Source: Candidatus Methanomethylicaceae archaeon | Lineage (GTDB): Archaea > Thermoproteota > Methanomethylicia > Methanomethylicales > Methanomethylicaceae | Assembly: GCA_015660995.1 (NCBI GenBank) | Contig: JACTUC010000005.1 | Location: 1 to 64,000 of the forward strand | Direction of reading: 5' to 3' | DNA length: 64,000 nt | Notes under the pieces: model-generated | What the model saw: the letters and a program-made list of their open reading frames with translations, nothing else | Databases searched by the model: none | What the model was told of the DNA's origin: nothing | Made by a program: the position numbers and the translations under genes | Part shown: piece by piece, positions 43,614 through 52,753 of the stretch | Layout: each line of letters starts with the position of its first letter | Numbering within the stretch: the stretch's first letter is position 1

Positions 43614-44486
43614 TTATGTGACATCCACTGCTCGAGTTATGCGGTTTATTGACTTCTCCACATATTGCTCATCATGCAGCAGAATTTCGATGGCATTGTT
43701 TGGGCATATGGTCACACAGCGACCGCATCCTCTGCAATCCTCGCTAATGACACTATGCCCATTTTCCAGGTGGATTGCCCTTACAAAACAGATGCCCTGG
43801 GAACAAGTGCCACAACCTTGGCACCTCTGGCTCACCCTTACCTCGATGCCGGGCATCTTAGTTACCTTAGAACTGATCTTGGTCGAGAGATCGGGAAGCA
43901 TCCTCCAGAGGCAGCAGCACGGGCAGCAATTGCAGATGGTTAGGAGTTTGTTACCAGGGCTTACATCCAGCCAAGTTGCGTCGAGCTTGTTCCTACCTAC
44001 GAGTTGCACGAGCCCCGCGTCGCGGCATTTACGTATATGCTGGAGGGCTTCATCCTTGGTCACGGGATGACCGAGTCGGGGGTCGATCTTCATAGCAGCT
44101 TCACCGAGGAAGAGGCAACCGAGTTCCTGCGGATAATGCTTACATCTAGAAGACTTACGGCATATGCACCAGTTCATGACCCAGTAGTAGTTTGCTTTGT
44201 CAATGAAGTGCTCGACGACCTGGGATGGCATAACCATGTTCACGAGCTCCCCGAAGGACTTGTTGACGTCTATTACGCCATCTTGAGGTAGGTAGATGAT
44301 GTCGTCGTCCTCGAAGAGCATTCCGTCAATCATCCCACCGATGAGCGGCAGGCGCGTCATCTTTGCGATGAGGAAGCGGCCAGGGAATGCTTTCATGATC
44401 AGCTTGATGACTAGCATTGATCTTGCCAAGATGACCACCATTAACAGGTTATCATAGATTAAAACAAGTCTTATCCCTTTGCCCAT
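43614..44486 (-). CDS. Polyferredoxin-like Fe-S protein
   Basis: 290 residues from ATG 44486; the longer frame to 44648 overlaps the divergent ATPase start. The first part is hydrophobic (LVLIYDNLLMVVILARSMLV). Cysteine clusters are WCICRKSSRC, CNCCPCCCLW, and a C-terminal pair of ferredoxin motifs CQGCGTCSQGIC and CRGCGRCVTICP. An electron carrier, probably membrane-associated, that could supply electrons to the radical SAM enzymes or to corrinoid activation; that is inference. Divergent from the copper ATPase by about 43 bases. Confidence 0.75.
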   Translation of the reverse strand: MGKGIRLVLIYDNLLMVVILARSMLVIKLIMKAFPGRFLIAKMTRLPLIGGMIDGMLFEDDDIIYLPQDGVIDVNKSFGELVNMVMPSQVVEHFIDKANYYWVMNWCICRKSSRCKHYPQELGCLFLGEAAMKIDPRLGHPVTKDEALQHIRKCRDAGLVQLVGRNKLDATWLDVSPGNKLLTICNCCPCCCLWRMLPDLSTKISSKVTKMPGIEVRVSQRCQGCGTCSQGICFVRAIHLENGHSVISEDCRGCGRCVTICPNNAIEILLHDEQYVEKSINRITRAVDVT

Positions 44487-44529
44487 TCTCATAGAACATT
44501 TAATTGCTGCATCATTGAGAGATGAGCTT

Positions 44530-46872
44530 ATGCGCAAGACCTCCATCAAGATCGAGGGCATGCATTGCGCGACCTGCTCGCTCACCATAGAGAAGGCGCT
44601 CAAGTCCGTGGAGGGCATCAAGAACGCAGAGGTTAGCCTTGCAAGCAACAGCGCTGTGGTCGAGTATGACCCTCACAAGGTGGATTTCAGACGCATAGCG
44701 AAGACAGTCTCGGATTCAGGCTACAAGGTGGTCACTGAGAAGACGGTCATAGAGGTGGAGGACATAAGGTGCGCTTCCTGCGTCAAAGCGATAGAGGAGG
44801 AACTCGTAAAGCTTGAAGGGGTCATATCGGCAAATGTCAACCTCGCAACCAAGCTTGTGGTTGTGGAGCACGATCCTCAGATCACCAGCGTGGGGAGGTT
44901 GGAGAAAGCAATCAAGGACCTCGGCTACACACCGCGGCTCAGGGAGGAGGTCGGGGGGAAGAAACCAAAGCAGATACACAATTTCATGTTTGCCCTTGTG
45001 CTGGCTGTCCCAACACTATTGATCAGCATGCTTGGAATGGGGATTCCTTACAGGGAATTCATACTGTTCGCGCTAGCTACTCCGGTCCAGTTCTGGGCTG
45101 GCAGGAGCTTCTACAGAGGTTCTTACAAGTCCATCAAGCATGGGTCCCCAAATATGGATGTTCTTGTGGCGCTGGGCACCTCAGCCGCTTACCTTTATAG
45201 CGTCTACAATACTTTCTTCGCCACGGGGGACGTCTACTACGAGGCTTCAGTACTCCTGATAACCTTCGTGCTGCTTGGGAAGTACCTCGAGGATATGGCT
45301 AAGTCGAGGGCGTCAGTGGCTATCAGGAAGCTCATTGAGCTGCAGCCAAAAACCGCAACGGTGGTAAGGGGGGATAAGGAGGCACAGATCCCACTTGATG
45401 AAATCGCCGTTGGCGATGTCCTGATGATAAAACCTGGCGAGATCATACCAATCGACGGGAGGATCTTGGAAGGGAAAAGCTCGGTGGACGAGTCCATGGT
45501 CACTGGCGAGAGCATACCCGTGGACAGAGCCGAGGACGACGATGTGATAAGTGGCACCCAGAATCAGAACGGGCTCCTAAGGATAGAGGCCACAAAGATC
45601 GGGAAGGACACATTCCTCTCCCAGATAATACAGTTTGTCGAAGAAGCGCAGGCGAAGAAGGCGCCAATTCAGAGATTCGCTGACAGGGTTGCATCCTATT
45701 TCGTACCTGCCATCATCATTATTGCCGCCGTGACATTTGCAGCTTGGATATTTCGAGGAATGGGGTTCGAATTTGCAATGATCATGGCGGTATCAGTACT
45801 GGTGATAGCTTGCCCCTGCGCTCTTGGTCTCGCCACGCCAGCCGCTATCATGGTAGGGCTAGGAAAAGGCGCGGAGCTGGGGATACTGATCAAGGGAGGG
45901 GATGTTCTGGAGAACGTTCAGAGGCTTACCACGGTTGTCTTCGATAAAACAGGCACCCTTACTATGGGCAGACCCAAGGTCGTTGAGGTAGTTAGTGCAG
46001 GTATAATAAAAAAGGATGAGGTCTTGAAGATCGCAGCATCCCTCGAGAAGGGTTCTGAGCACCCGCTGGCGAGGGCCATAATCGAGGCAGCATCAGGACA
46101 GCCACTGTACGAACTCATGGATTTTGAGGCCTACCCCGGTGAAGGGGTTAGGGGCAAGGTGAACGGGAAGGATTCGTTTTTAGGCAACAGGAAACTGTTA
46201 GAGCGTTTCAGCCTAAAGATGGAAGACTTCGACCAAAAGCTGGCCGCGATGGAAGCAGAGGGAAAAACCTCGTCCATAGTCTCCTATGAAGGGAAAGTAG
46301 CGGGTATGATCGGGATAACCGATACCCCCAAACCCCACTCTGATGAGGTAATATCAGATCTTAAGGCAGATGGTCTTGAGGTGATCATGCTCACAGGCGA
46401 CAACTCCCGCGTAGCCAAAGCCATTTCCGCAGAGTTGGGCATTGATAGGTTCATAGCCGGAGTGCCACCGAACGAGAAGGCGGATGTAATTTCCAAGCTG
46501 CAGTCAGAAGGGAAGGTTGTAGCCATGGTGGGCGATGGAATCAACGACGCACCAGCCCTGACACAGGCAGATGTTGGAATAGCAATTGGAAGTGGCACTG
46601 AAATAGCTAAGGAAGCAGGGGGTATAATCCTCACTAAGGAGGACCTTACGGGCGTGGCCTCCGCCCTCAGATTGAGCAGGAGGACAGTGAGCAAGATAAA
46701 GCAGAACATGTTCTGGGCGCTCATTTACAACAGCGCGGGCATCCCTATTGCGGCAGGAGTCCTCTACCCCTACATCGTCCTTAGGCCAGAGATTGCAGCA
46801 CTTGCAATGGCGCTTAGCTCAGTGTCTGTTGTCACAAACTCGCTCTTGCTAAGGAGGTACCGGCAGGCCTAA
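44530..46872 (+). CDS. copA: Copper-type P1B-ATPase with two HMA domains
   Basis: 780 residues from ATG 44530 after GAGATGAG. Two N-terminal metal domains carry GMHCATC and DIRCASC. CPC in VIACPCALGLATPAAI, DKTGTLTMGRPK (phosphorylated Asp), GDGINDAPAL, plus YN in helix 7 and MALSSVSVVTNS in helix 8 give the P1B-1 Cu+ signature. It exports Cu+ (or Ag+), with eight transmembrane helices expected. Confidence 0.93.
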   Translation: MRKTSIKIEGMHCATCSLTIEKALKSVEGIKNAEVSLASNSAVVEYDPHKVDFRRIAKTVSDSGYKVVTEKTVIEVEDIRCASCVKAIEEELVKLEGVISANVNLATKLVVVEHDPQITSVGRLEKAIKDLGYTPRLREEVGGKKPKQIHNFMFALVLAVPTLLISMLGMGIPYREFILFALATPVQFWAGRSFYRGSYKSIKHGSPNMDVLVALGTSAAYLYSVYNTFFATGDVYYEASVLLITFVLLGKYLEDMAKSRASVAIRKLIELQPKTATVVRGDKEAQIPLDEIAVGDVLMIKPGEIIPIDGRILEGKSSVDESMVTGESIPVDRAEDDDVISGTQNQNGLLRIEATKIGKDTFLSQIIQFVEEAQAKKAPIQRFADRVASYFVPAIIIIAAVTFAAWIFRGMGFEFAMIMAVSVLVIACPCALGLATPAAIMVGLGKGAELGILIKGGDVLENVQRLTTVVFDKTGTLTMGRPKVVEVVSAGIIKKDEVLKIAASLEKGSEHPLARAIIEAASGQPLYELMDFEAYPGEGVRGKVNGKDSFLGNRKLLERFSLKMEDFDQKLAAMEAEGKTSSIVSYEGKVAGMIGITDTPKPHSDEVISDLKADGLEVIMLTGDNSRVAKAISAELGIDRFIAGVPPNEKADVISKLQSEGKVVAMVGDGINDAPALTQADVGIAIGSGTEIAKEAGGIILTKEDLTGVASALRLSRRTVSKIKQNMFWALIYNSAGIPIAAGVLYPYIVLRPEIAALAMALSSVSVVTNSLLLRRYRQA

Positions 46873-46983
46873 TAAAAATAATACCCGTCACCGGTTTGTG
46901 ATGAAGAGACCCTTGTGAAAACCGGCGAGCGGGTGCTTCGTATGAAGATGTGCAGATTATGCAAACAAGGAAATAACAAATAA

Positions 46984-47014
46984 GATATAAATATCTGGTG
47001 TTTCATATGAAACA
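46984..47014 (+). promoter_or_regulatory. TATA box and 16-bp palindromic operator
   Basis: GATATAAATATC (46984-46995) is followed at once by the perfect palindrome TGTTTCATATGAAACA (46999-47014), where transcription would start. This fits a repressor operator for the 47132 gene, leaving a leader of about 115 bases. A perfect 16-bp palindrome is expected about once in 64 kb, so location is the main evidence. Confidence 0.55.
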
Positions 47015-47131
47015 TTAGATCACGGTCTATTAATCATTCTGCAGTATTTTGTGATGTCGGCATCGTATCAGCATGGAAGTTATTGTCAGAAAACATAAGA
47101 AGCCCCTTGGAAAAAGTAATGTTGAACCAAT

Positions 47132-47461
47132 ATGCCAACGATTTTTTCGGTTGACACGGGTAGGTGCGGCCACAAGGCCACAGTAATGGCCGAAATTGCA
47201 AATGGTGGCAAGATAAAGATTACAATAACCTCTACGTGCGAAATGGTCAAGAGGTACGGAAACCTACTGAAGGTAATTGACGTCAAGGACCTAGCTAAGC
47301 ATATAGTGAACAACCCTGTCTACACAGCAGCATCTTCGACTGTGGGGCCTGAATGCCTCGTACCCTGCGCCGTGATTTCAGCAACATGGACAGAGGCGGG
47401 AATGATCTCGAAGAACCTATTGAAGAGGTACCCCAGCTCCTGCTTCAGGTACGAAAGCTAG
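47132..47461 (+). CDS. Small conserved-looking protein of unknown function
   Basis: 109 residues. Four to five cysteines are placed in a regular pattern: DTGRCGHKATVMAE, TSTCEMVKRYG, GPECLVPCAVISA, SSCFRYES. This looks like a small archaeal family also found in anaerobes with corrinoid systems (DUF6951-like), but I am not sure of the name. A metal or Fe-S role is possible. It stands alone behind the palindromic operator, about 260 bases after the copper ATPase. Confidence 0.7.
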   Translation: MPTIFSVDTGRCGHKATVMAEIANGGKIKITITSTCEMVKRYGNLLKVIDVKDLAKHIVNNPVYTAASSTVGPECLVPCAVISATWTEAGMISKNLLKRYPSSCFRYES

Positions 47462-47510
47462 TCTTTGCACTACCAGATGCCCAAAAGGAATTCTGCCGGA
47501 ATTCGAACGT

Positions 47511-48743
47511 TCATTGACTTCCGCAGAGCCTTAAGATCATCTCTGCATAGACCTTCGCAGCCTTAACCAGATAATCGATCTGCACGTACTCATTCGGCGT
47601 ATGGGCCAGCTGCTCCTCGCAAGGTGAGAAACCTATAGTAGGGATGCCGAGGATACCCATAGAGTACCCGCCATCGGTTGCAAAGTCCCAACGCTGGAGT
47701 TTAGGCGGTCCTCCCATTACGGAGGTTGCAGCTTCCATCGATGCGCTCACCAATGGGTGATCTGGCGAGATTGCGTAGGCGGGCATGAACTTCTGGCCGT
47801 GGAACGCCATCCCAGCATAGGTCGCCTCATCTGATTCGCAAGCCTTGACTTGCGCATCGATGCCATCAAAGTTGAGTCTGTGCCTTACCCTATCCATTAT
47901 TGAGTTGAGATCTTCGCCAGGAAGGAATCTATAGTCAAGATACGCCTTGCACAGATCCGGAACTACGTTGTGCGCTCCAGGTGAGCACACGACATCGGTC
48001 AAAGCAAGTGTGGTTTTTCCAAGCAACGGGTGGCTCTCCTGCGCAAATATGTGCCTGCTTAGCTTCTCGATCGAGGATATTAGAGGAGCTAGCTTGTATA
48101 TCGCATTCTCTCCCCTCCAAGGGGCGCTTGCGTGGCACGAACGACCTCTGGTTAAGAGCTCAAGTTCGGTTCTGCCCCTGTGACCCACGGCGATGTTCAG
48201 GGCGGTGGCTTCTCCGGAAACGATGTAGTCGGGGGGCGCGGACTTCAGAGTTGTATCGAGGAGCACTTTCATCCCAATGCAGTATGTCAATTCTTCCATA
48301 ACAACTGCTGTGAATAGCACATCACCATCGACGCCTCCGCTATTTCTTATAGCATCAATTGCAAGGACCATTGGAGCCCATGCACCCTTTGTGTCGGAAG
48401 CACCCCTACCGTACACCTTGCCCTCATCTATCAAGCCCGAATAAGGATCATGAGCCCAAGACTCCCTTTGACCTGGCGGGACGTGGTCCAAGTGCACATT
48501 GAAGGCTAGTCTCTTTCCAGCGCCCTTCGCCTTTCCACGCAAGGTACCCAGGACGTTCCCTGCAATGTCGATCTGGACCTCCAAGCCTGCTTTTGCTAGG
48601 TATTCAGAAAGGAGCTTTGCCACATCGCCTTCGGAGCCGCTCGGACTGGGGGTTTTTATGAAATCAGATGTCGTGCTGGCTAGTAGATCGGACCTCGACT
48701 CGATATATTCCATTACGGCTCTGCTTTGGGACGTTAGCTGCAC
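47511..48743 (-). CDS. M20 family metallopeptidase/deacylase
   Basis: 410 residues from GTG 48743 (ATG 48713 is an alternative); a TATA-like TTTAAATAG lies about 35-43 bases before. Metal ligands: NVHLDHVPPGQ (His, Asp), YGRGASDTKGAWAP, catalytic VVMEELTYC, and a final His in EEQLAHTPNEY. ArgE/DapE/YgeY-like; acts on N-acyl amino acids or dipeptides. Divergent from the pyruvate-kinase-like gene. Confidence 0.87.
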   Translation of the reverse strand: MQLTSQSRAVMEYIESRSDLLASTTSDFIKTPSPSGSEGDVAKLLSEYLAKAGLEVQIDIAGNVLGTLRGKAKGAGKRLAFNVHLDHVPPGQRESWAHDPYSGLIDEGKVYGRGASDTKGAWAPMVLAIDAIRNSGGVDGDVLFTAVVMEELTYCIGMKVLLDTTLKSAPPDYIVSGEATALNIAVGHRGRTELELLTRGRSCHASAPWRGENAIYKLAPLISSIEKLSRHIFAQESHPLLGKTTLALTDVVCSPGAHNVVPDLCKAYLDYRFLPGEDLNSIMDRVRHRLNFDGIDAQVKACESDEATYAGMAFHGQKFMPAYAISPDHPLVSASMEAATSVMGGPPKLQRWDFATDGGYSMGILGIPTIGFSPCEEQLAHTPNEYVQIDYLVKAAKVYAEMILRLCGSQ

Positions 48744-48839
48744 CAGCCTGGATGCTTCAGTTTATGGATCATTTTCTATTTAAAGCGGGGGACAAGCTTT
48801 TAAGTGGATTTGATGAGCTAACTTTTAGTGGGAGTCTTC

Positions 48840-49454
48840 ATGAGTTTTAGGTTGCACGATGTATATTATTTTCAGAGCCCTGGCGAGGAGAACACAGAAC
48901 TGGTCGTCGAAGCTGTGACCAAGGCTGTTGAACGGGGAGGGATCAGGGACCTTGTGGTTTCCAGCACATCAGGGAAGACTGCAGCCACATTCGCAAGGTC
49001 TCTCAAGGACGAAGCGAGAATAATATGTGTGTCCGAGAGCGCCTACAGGAGCGAATGGGGCTGGGAGTACCCATGCATGGACCAGAAGGCGAAGGAGGAG
49101 CTGGAAAGCCTGGGCGTCATAGTGCTGGACAAGGTCCCATACATGCTCCACAACTCTATTTATGAGTCCTCGAGATATAGCGCCCCAGTGCCCGAAACAA
49201 CGTTCAGGGACACGCTTTATGCCTTCGGGCAGGGAATGAAGGTTGCCGTAGAGGTCGTACTTACTGCTGTCGCCTGCGGAGTTCTTGACCCCTACAAGTA
49301 CGTGATAGGCGTCGGTGGCAGTGGCAAGGGCGCTGACACAGCCATTGTTCTCAGGTCAACTTTCCCAGCTACAGTCTTTGCCAAGGAGAAAGAGAAGAGG
49401 CTCGAGATTCGTGAGATTCTGGCAATGCCCTTAGAGAAGAAATATTGGGACTAA
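48840..49454 (+). CDS. Pyruvate kinase C-terminal-like domain protein
   Basis: 204 residues from ATG 48840 after GGGAG. YYFQSPGEENTELVVEAVTKA and LVVSSTSGKTAATFARSL match the pyruvate kinase alpha/beta (C-terminal) domain that occurs as a free-standing archaeal protein (COG1751). It lacks the catalytic barrel, so it is not a kinase. GVGGSGKGADTAIVLRS near residue 160 is conserved-looking. Role unknown, possibly ligand sensing. Confidence 0.83.
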   Translation: MSFRLHDVYYFQSPGEENTELVVEAVTKAVERGGIRDLVVSSTSGKTAATFARSLKDEARIICVSESAYRSEWGWEYPCMDQKAKEELESLGVIVLDKVPYMLHNSIYESSRYSAPVPETTFRDTLYAFGQGMKVAVEVVLTAVACGVLDPYKYVIGVGGSGKGADTAIVLRSTFPATVFAKEKEKRLEIREILAMPLEKKYWD

Positions 49455-49736
49455 TCTCAATTTTTATCAACAGATCTATTTTGTTCACAGCCTAATGCCA
49501 AGTTATTAGGCAAACCCAAGGCCCAGTTTCTTAGTGGCAGATTGTCTCAGAAAACTAACGACAGAGAGGTATGAGACCTCAACATGCCTGTATTTTTGGG
49601 CATATCCATGGTGAAACGAAGAAGAGGCAGCAGAAGCTTCAACGAAAATAGCATACGCTGTAAGCGGAACATATCTCTACTCAAACCCAAACCAATGGAA
49701 GTCTATGGATTTGCTCTTCGTGGGTTCTAACTCATT
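49455..49736. other. Intergenic region with one short open frame
   Basis: 282 bases. One plus-strand frame from ATG 49583 encodes 48 residues, basic at first (VKRRRGSRSFNENS), with no clear ribosome site or promoter; I do not call it a gene. No RNA gene seen. Confidence 0.4.
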
Positions 49737-50141
49737 TTACCCGCGTTCTGTAGTCCTACCATCGAACTCTTCTTCTTTTGCTATCGCTTCCGCCTTAGTA
49801 TGACGGATTGTTCCATCCTGGTGCTCGGGGGGTGAGTAAATAGTGTACAGTCTCAACTCTGAACTAGCGGAAGTATTTATCACATTGTGCTTGGCGCCAG
49901 CAGGGACGATTGCCGCATCCCCGTCCCTCACGGGGTGCTCAACTCCGTCGATGACAACCTTCCCCTCACCAGCCTCAAAGCGGAAGAATTGATCTCTGTC
50001 TTTATGGGTCTCCATGCCTATCTCTTCCTTTGCACGGAGGCTCATCAGCACAAGCTGGCTATGCTTCGCAGTGTAAAGGACATGTCGGAAATCAGTATTC
50101 TTTCTCGTCTCTTTTTCTATATGTACTATGTATCCCTTCAT
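49737..50141 (-). CDS. Cupin-domain protein
   Basis: 134 residues from ATG 50141. Single cupin barrel: IGMETHKDRDQFFRFEAGEG carries the first metal motif (His, Asp/Gln, Glu) and VPAGAKHNVINTS the second His. Members bind metal and are either enzymes such as isomerases or small ligand sensors. No partner gene; function open. Confidence 0.83.
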   Translation of the reverse strand: MKGYIVHIEKETRKNTDFRHVLYTAKHSQLVLMSLRAKEEIGMETHKDRDQFFRFEAGEGKVVIDGVEHPVRDGDAAIVPAGAKHNVINTSASSELRLYTIYSPPEHQDGTIRHTKAEAIAKEEEFDGRTTERG

Positions 50142-50341
50142 TTCCATCACCTTATCATGGTTACAGTTTACTATCTAACCTTGCTCTTATTTTGTGAGCC
50201 GTCCTTATTTAGATTATCAGGATTACCGACGAGAATAGTCTGCGAATTCATAGCAAATGTATTAACCTACATGAAAAGGTGCTGAAACCAATTCAGATGG
50301 CATGGATCCTGCAGTATGTGATTTTTTATCATAAATTGGGT

Positions 50342-51730
50342 TTAGGATTGAGCTGATTTTTCCTCTAACCTATCCGTGTATCTTTTCCATCTATAGTATG
50401 ATGCGAGTGCAGAGACAGCCCTCTCAGGAATGGGGTAAGCAGGTATTGCGCGCTCGTCAAGCTTCCTCATTGCCTCGTCGCACTGCTGTCCCCCGATGAA
50501 GCTAGCAACTAGAGGCTTGTCGCAGTGCTGTGACTCGCAGGTGTCGATGATCGACTTGGCTATTGCCACAGGGTCGGTGATAGCAGTCTGGCAGTAGAGT
50601 ACGATAATGGATCCTATCCTCGGATCCTTGAAAGCTAGCTCCAAGGACTTGGAGTAGCTCTCCTCGTAGGCCTGACCAGTAAGGTCCACGGGGTTCTTGA
50701 AGTTTCCGAAGACGGGCATAAGCTTCTTGAACTCTGACTGGAGGTCATCAGGAAGCGGCCAGATAGTCACGCCGGACTCCTCGCAGGCATCGGTAGTCAT
50801 CACGCCCACACCTCCTCCATTCGTGATAATGAGACAATTCTCGTTCTGAGGCGGTGGCTGTAGCGTCATGAGCTTGGCCCAGTCGAAAGCCTGGGCGAAG
50901 TCATACGCCCTAAGCGCGCCGCTCTGCTTGAATGCAGCATCGTAGACTTTGTCGGATCCCGCAAGCGACCCTGTATGGGAGGCAGCCGCTGAGGCTCCTT
51001 TCTCTGTCCTACCTGACTTCAAAATGATCACGGGTTTCTTAAGAGTTGAACCCTTCAGCGAAGCCATAAGGCGTCTTCCATCCTTCGCGCCCTCGATGTA
51101 TATCAGCACTGCCTTAGTCATTTCGTCTCCGGTGAGATAGTCGAGCATGTCGGACTCTTCAATATCCGCTTTGTTGCCCATACTGATGACCGCGGATACG
51201 CCGATGTGGTACAGGTTAGTCCATCCCATCATGGCAATGCCCAAGGCGCCGCTCTGTGTAATGAAGGCGATGTTCCCCGGAAAGACCCTAGAGAGACCAA
51301 AGGTGGCGTTCATGCGGGAAGGGGCATAGTAGAGGCCAAAGACGTTGGGACCCAGCATCCTCATCCCATACTTTCTCACAATAGAAAGGATTTTGTCCTC
51401 TAGTTCGGTGTTGCCGACCTCCTTGAAGCCAGAGCTGATCACAATAAGCGACTTTATGCCTTTCTGCCCACAGTCCTCGATGACGTCCGCGACGTAAACA
51501 GCGGGGACTGCTATTACCGCCAAATCAACATCGCCAGGGATGAGTTTTACACTGGTAAAGGACTTAAGGCCCATCACGTCTGCGCCCTCAGGGTTGACCG
51601 GGAAAAGCTTGCCCTCATAGCCCCCTGCCAGAATGTTACTGACGAGTTCGTATCCTATCTTCTTGGGGTTTTTAGAAGCACCCACAATGGCTACGCTCTT
51701 GGGGCAGAACAGCTTATCGAGGTCGCTCAA
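50342..51730 (-). CDS. ADP-forming acyl-CoA synthetase, alpha subunit
   Basis: 462 residues from a TTG start, with a TATA-like ATAAATATGG on the minus strand at about 51761-51770. CoA-binding domain (FCPKSVAIVGASKNPKKIGY), GPNVFGL, QSGALGIAMMGW and the phosphohistidine in ASHTGSLAGSDKVYD. It converts acyl-CoA + ADP + Pi to acid + ATP together with a beta subunit, which is not adjacent. Fits amino-acid fermentation with the IorAB and hydrogenase genes. The substrate (acetyl, aryl or branched acyl) is not predictable. Confidence 0.9.
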   Translation of the reverse strand: MSDLDKLFCPKSVAIVGASKNPKKIGYELVSNILAGGYEGKLFPVNPEGADVMGLKSFTSVKLIPGDVDLAVIAVPAVYVADVIEDCGQKGIKSLIVISSGFKEVGNTELEDKILSIVRKYGMRMLGPNVFGLYYAPSRMNATFGLSRVFPGNIAFITQSGALGIAMMGWTNLYHIGVSAVISMGNKADIEESDMLDYLTGDEMTKAVLIYIEGAKDGRRLMASLKGSTLKKPVIILKSGRTEKGASAAASHTGSLAGSDKVYDAAFKQSGALRAYDFAQAFDWAKLMTLQPPPQNENCLIITNGGGVGVMTTDACEESGVTIWPLPDDLQSEFKKLMPVFGNFKNPVDLTGQAYEESYSKSLELAFKDPRIGSIIVLYCQTAITDPVAIAKSIIDTCESQHCDKPLVASFIGGQQCDEAMRKLDERAIPAYPIPERAVSALASYYRWKRYTDRLEEKSAQS

Positions 51731-52064
51731 ATCAATTTACCACAACTAGCATGAATAGAAAGCCATATTTATGAAGATTCTGCAATCTTGCTGCAAATCT
51801 TTAACAACAACCTGCCCCTTCTATAAGGGTGGTTTATGGTGATTAGGGGATTAGATACAAATTGGTTTAATGATGCTACTGAGAAAGTCACAATAACATA
51901 CCATTACTAAAATGCTTTCTTTAGAATTATAATTCAATCCCCACACATACAAAGTAACACCGGCAAGGACATTTTCAGGTTTCTCGTGGTTAAACTCCCT
52001 GAATAAACCACAAGTTCCTCTTGGCTGTGAAGGGCTGCCTCATAGGTTCATTTTACCCTCAGGG
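51731..52064. other. 334-base intergenic region
   Basis: Contains the promoter of the acyl-CoA synthetase gene at its left end. The rest is A+T-rich; no RNA gene, repeat or convincing coding frame seen. Confidence 0.5.
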
Positions 52065-52535
52065 TCACGTAGGCTTCCCTGGAAGAGAGCCAAGCCTCTC
52101 GCCCAAGGGGTCGAAGGACGCTACCTGGTGGGTCTTGCCACGGTACTCCTCCTCTTTCATCCTCTGGAGGATCGCCAGGATAAGCTCGGCAGTCTCTGCC
52201 ATCTTGTCTCCCGATTCTTTCAGTCTCTTGACCGTCGGAATTGTTGTGGCCAGGGTCTTCTCGAGGTCCCCTGCCTTCAGCTCTATCCTGATGGTGACGT
52301 TGTCATCCATGCCTTCCAGATTGAGCTCCTTCCCGGAGCACCTGGTGGGGTAGGACTCATCGGGGATCCCCACGAAGTAGACTCCCTCGCCAATAAGGCT
52401 CTGGAGCATGGACGCCTCGGAGATGAGATCGCCGTTTCCAGTTGAGTCAGCGTAGGATATCAATTGCTTGGTTCCCGAGACCAACCTCTTAAGCCTGCCT
52501 GACCTCGTAAAGTACGACTGTGTTGACGTGCTCAT
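52065..52535 (-). CDS. Unrecognised soluble protein
   Basis: 156 residues. Not recognised. The N-terminus is Ser/Thr-rich and basic (SYFTRSGRLKRLVSGTKQLI); the rest is helical (KTLATTIPTVKRLKESGDKM). No cysteine pair, membrane segment or catalytic motif is visible. ATG start with a TATA-like TTTATCTATC on the minus strand at about 52572-52581. Codon use resembles the neighbours. Confidence 0.5.
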   Translation of the reverse strand: MSTSTQSYFTRSGRLKRLVSGTKQLISYADSTGNGDLISEASMLQSLIGEGVYFVGIPDESYPTRCSGKELNLEGMDDNVTIRIELKAGDLEKTLATTIPTVKRLKESGDKMAETAELILAILQRMKEEEYRGKTHQVASFDPLGERLGSLPGKPT

Positions 52536-52753
52536 TGCATTTCAACCCAATAATGATGAAACAACCATATAGATAGATAAATTTTTTGCCCTCCAAACCC
52601 AAACCAATATAGTTGGCTTGCTTCATTCATGTTTTTTTGCAGCACCAGTTCCCATCGAGCGGAATGGCGCGCCTGTGTTTATTTGCATTATAAGGTATAC
52701 ATACTACAACTAAAGCAAAAAAATAAAATTCCGCTGATGGATGCTTAAGGTTA

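Noticed and set aside
49583..49729. 48-residue basic plus-strand frame, possibly a transposase scrap
   Set aside because: No start signals, no clear homology by eye, and no inverted repeats of an insertion sequence.
49683..52608. 15-base word CAAACCCAAACCAAT occurring near 49683 and 52594
   Set aside because: One or two shared 15-mers are expected by chance in 64 kb, and their contexts differ.
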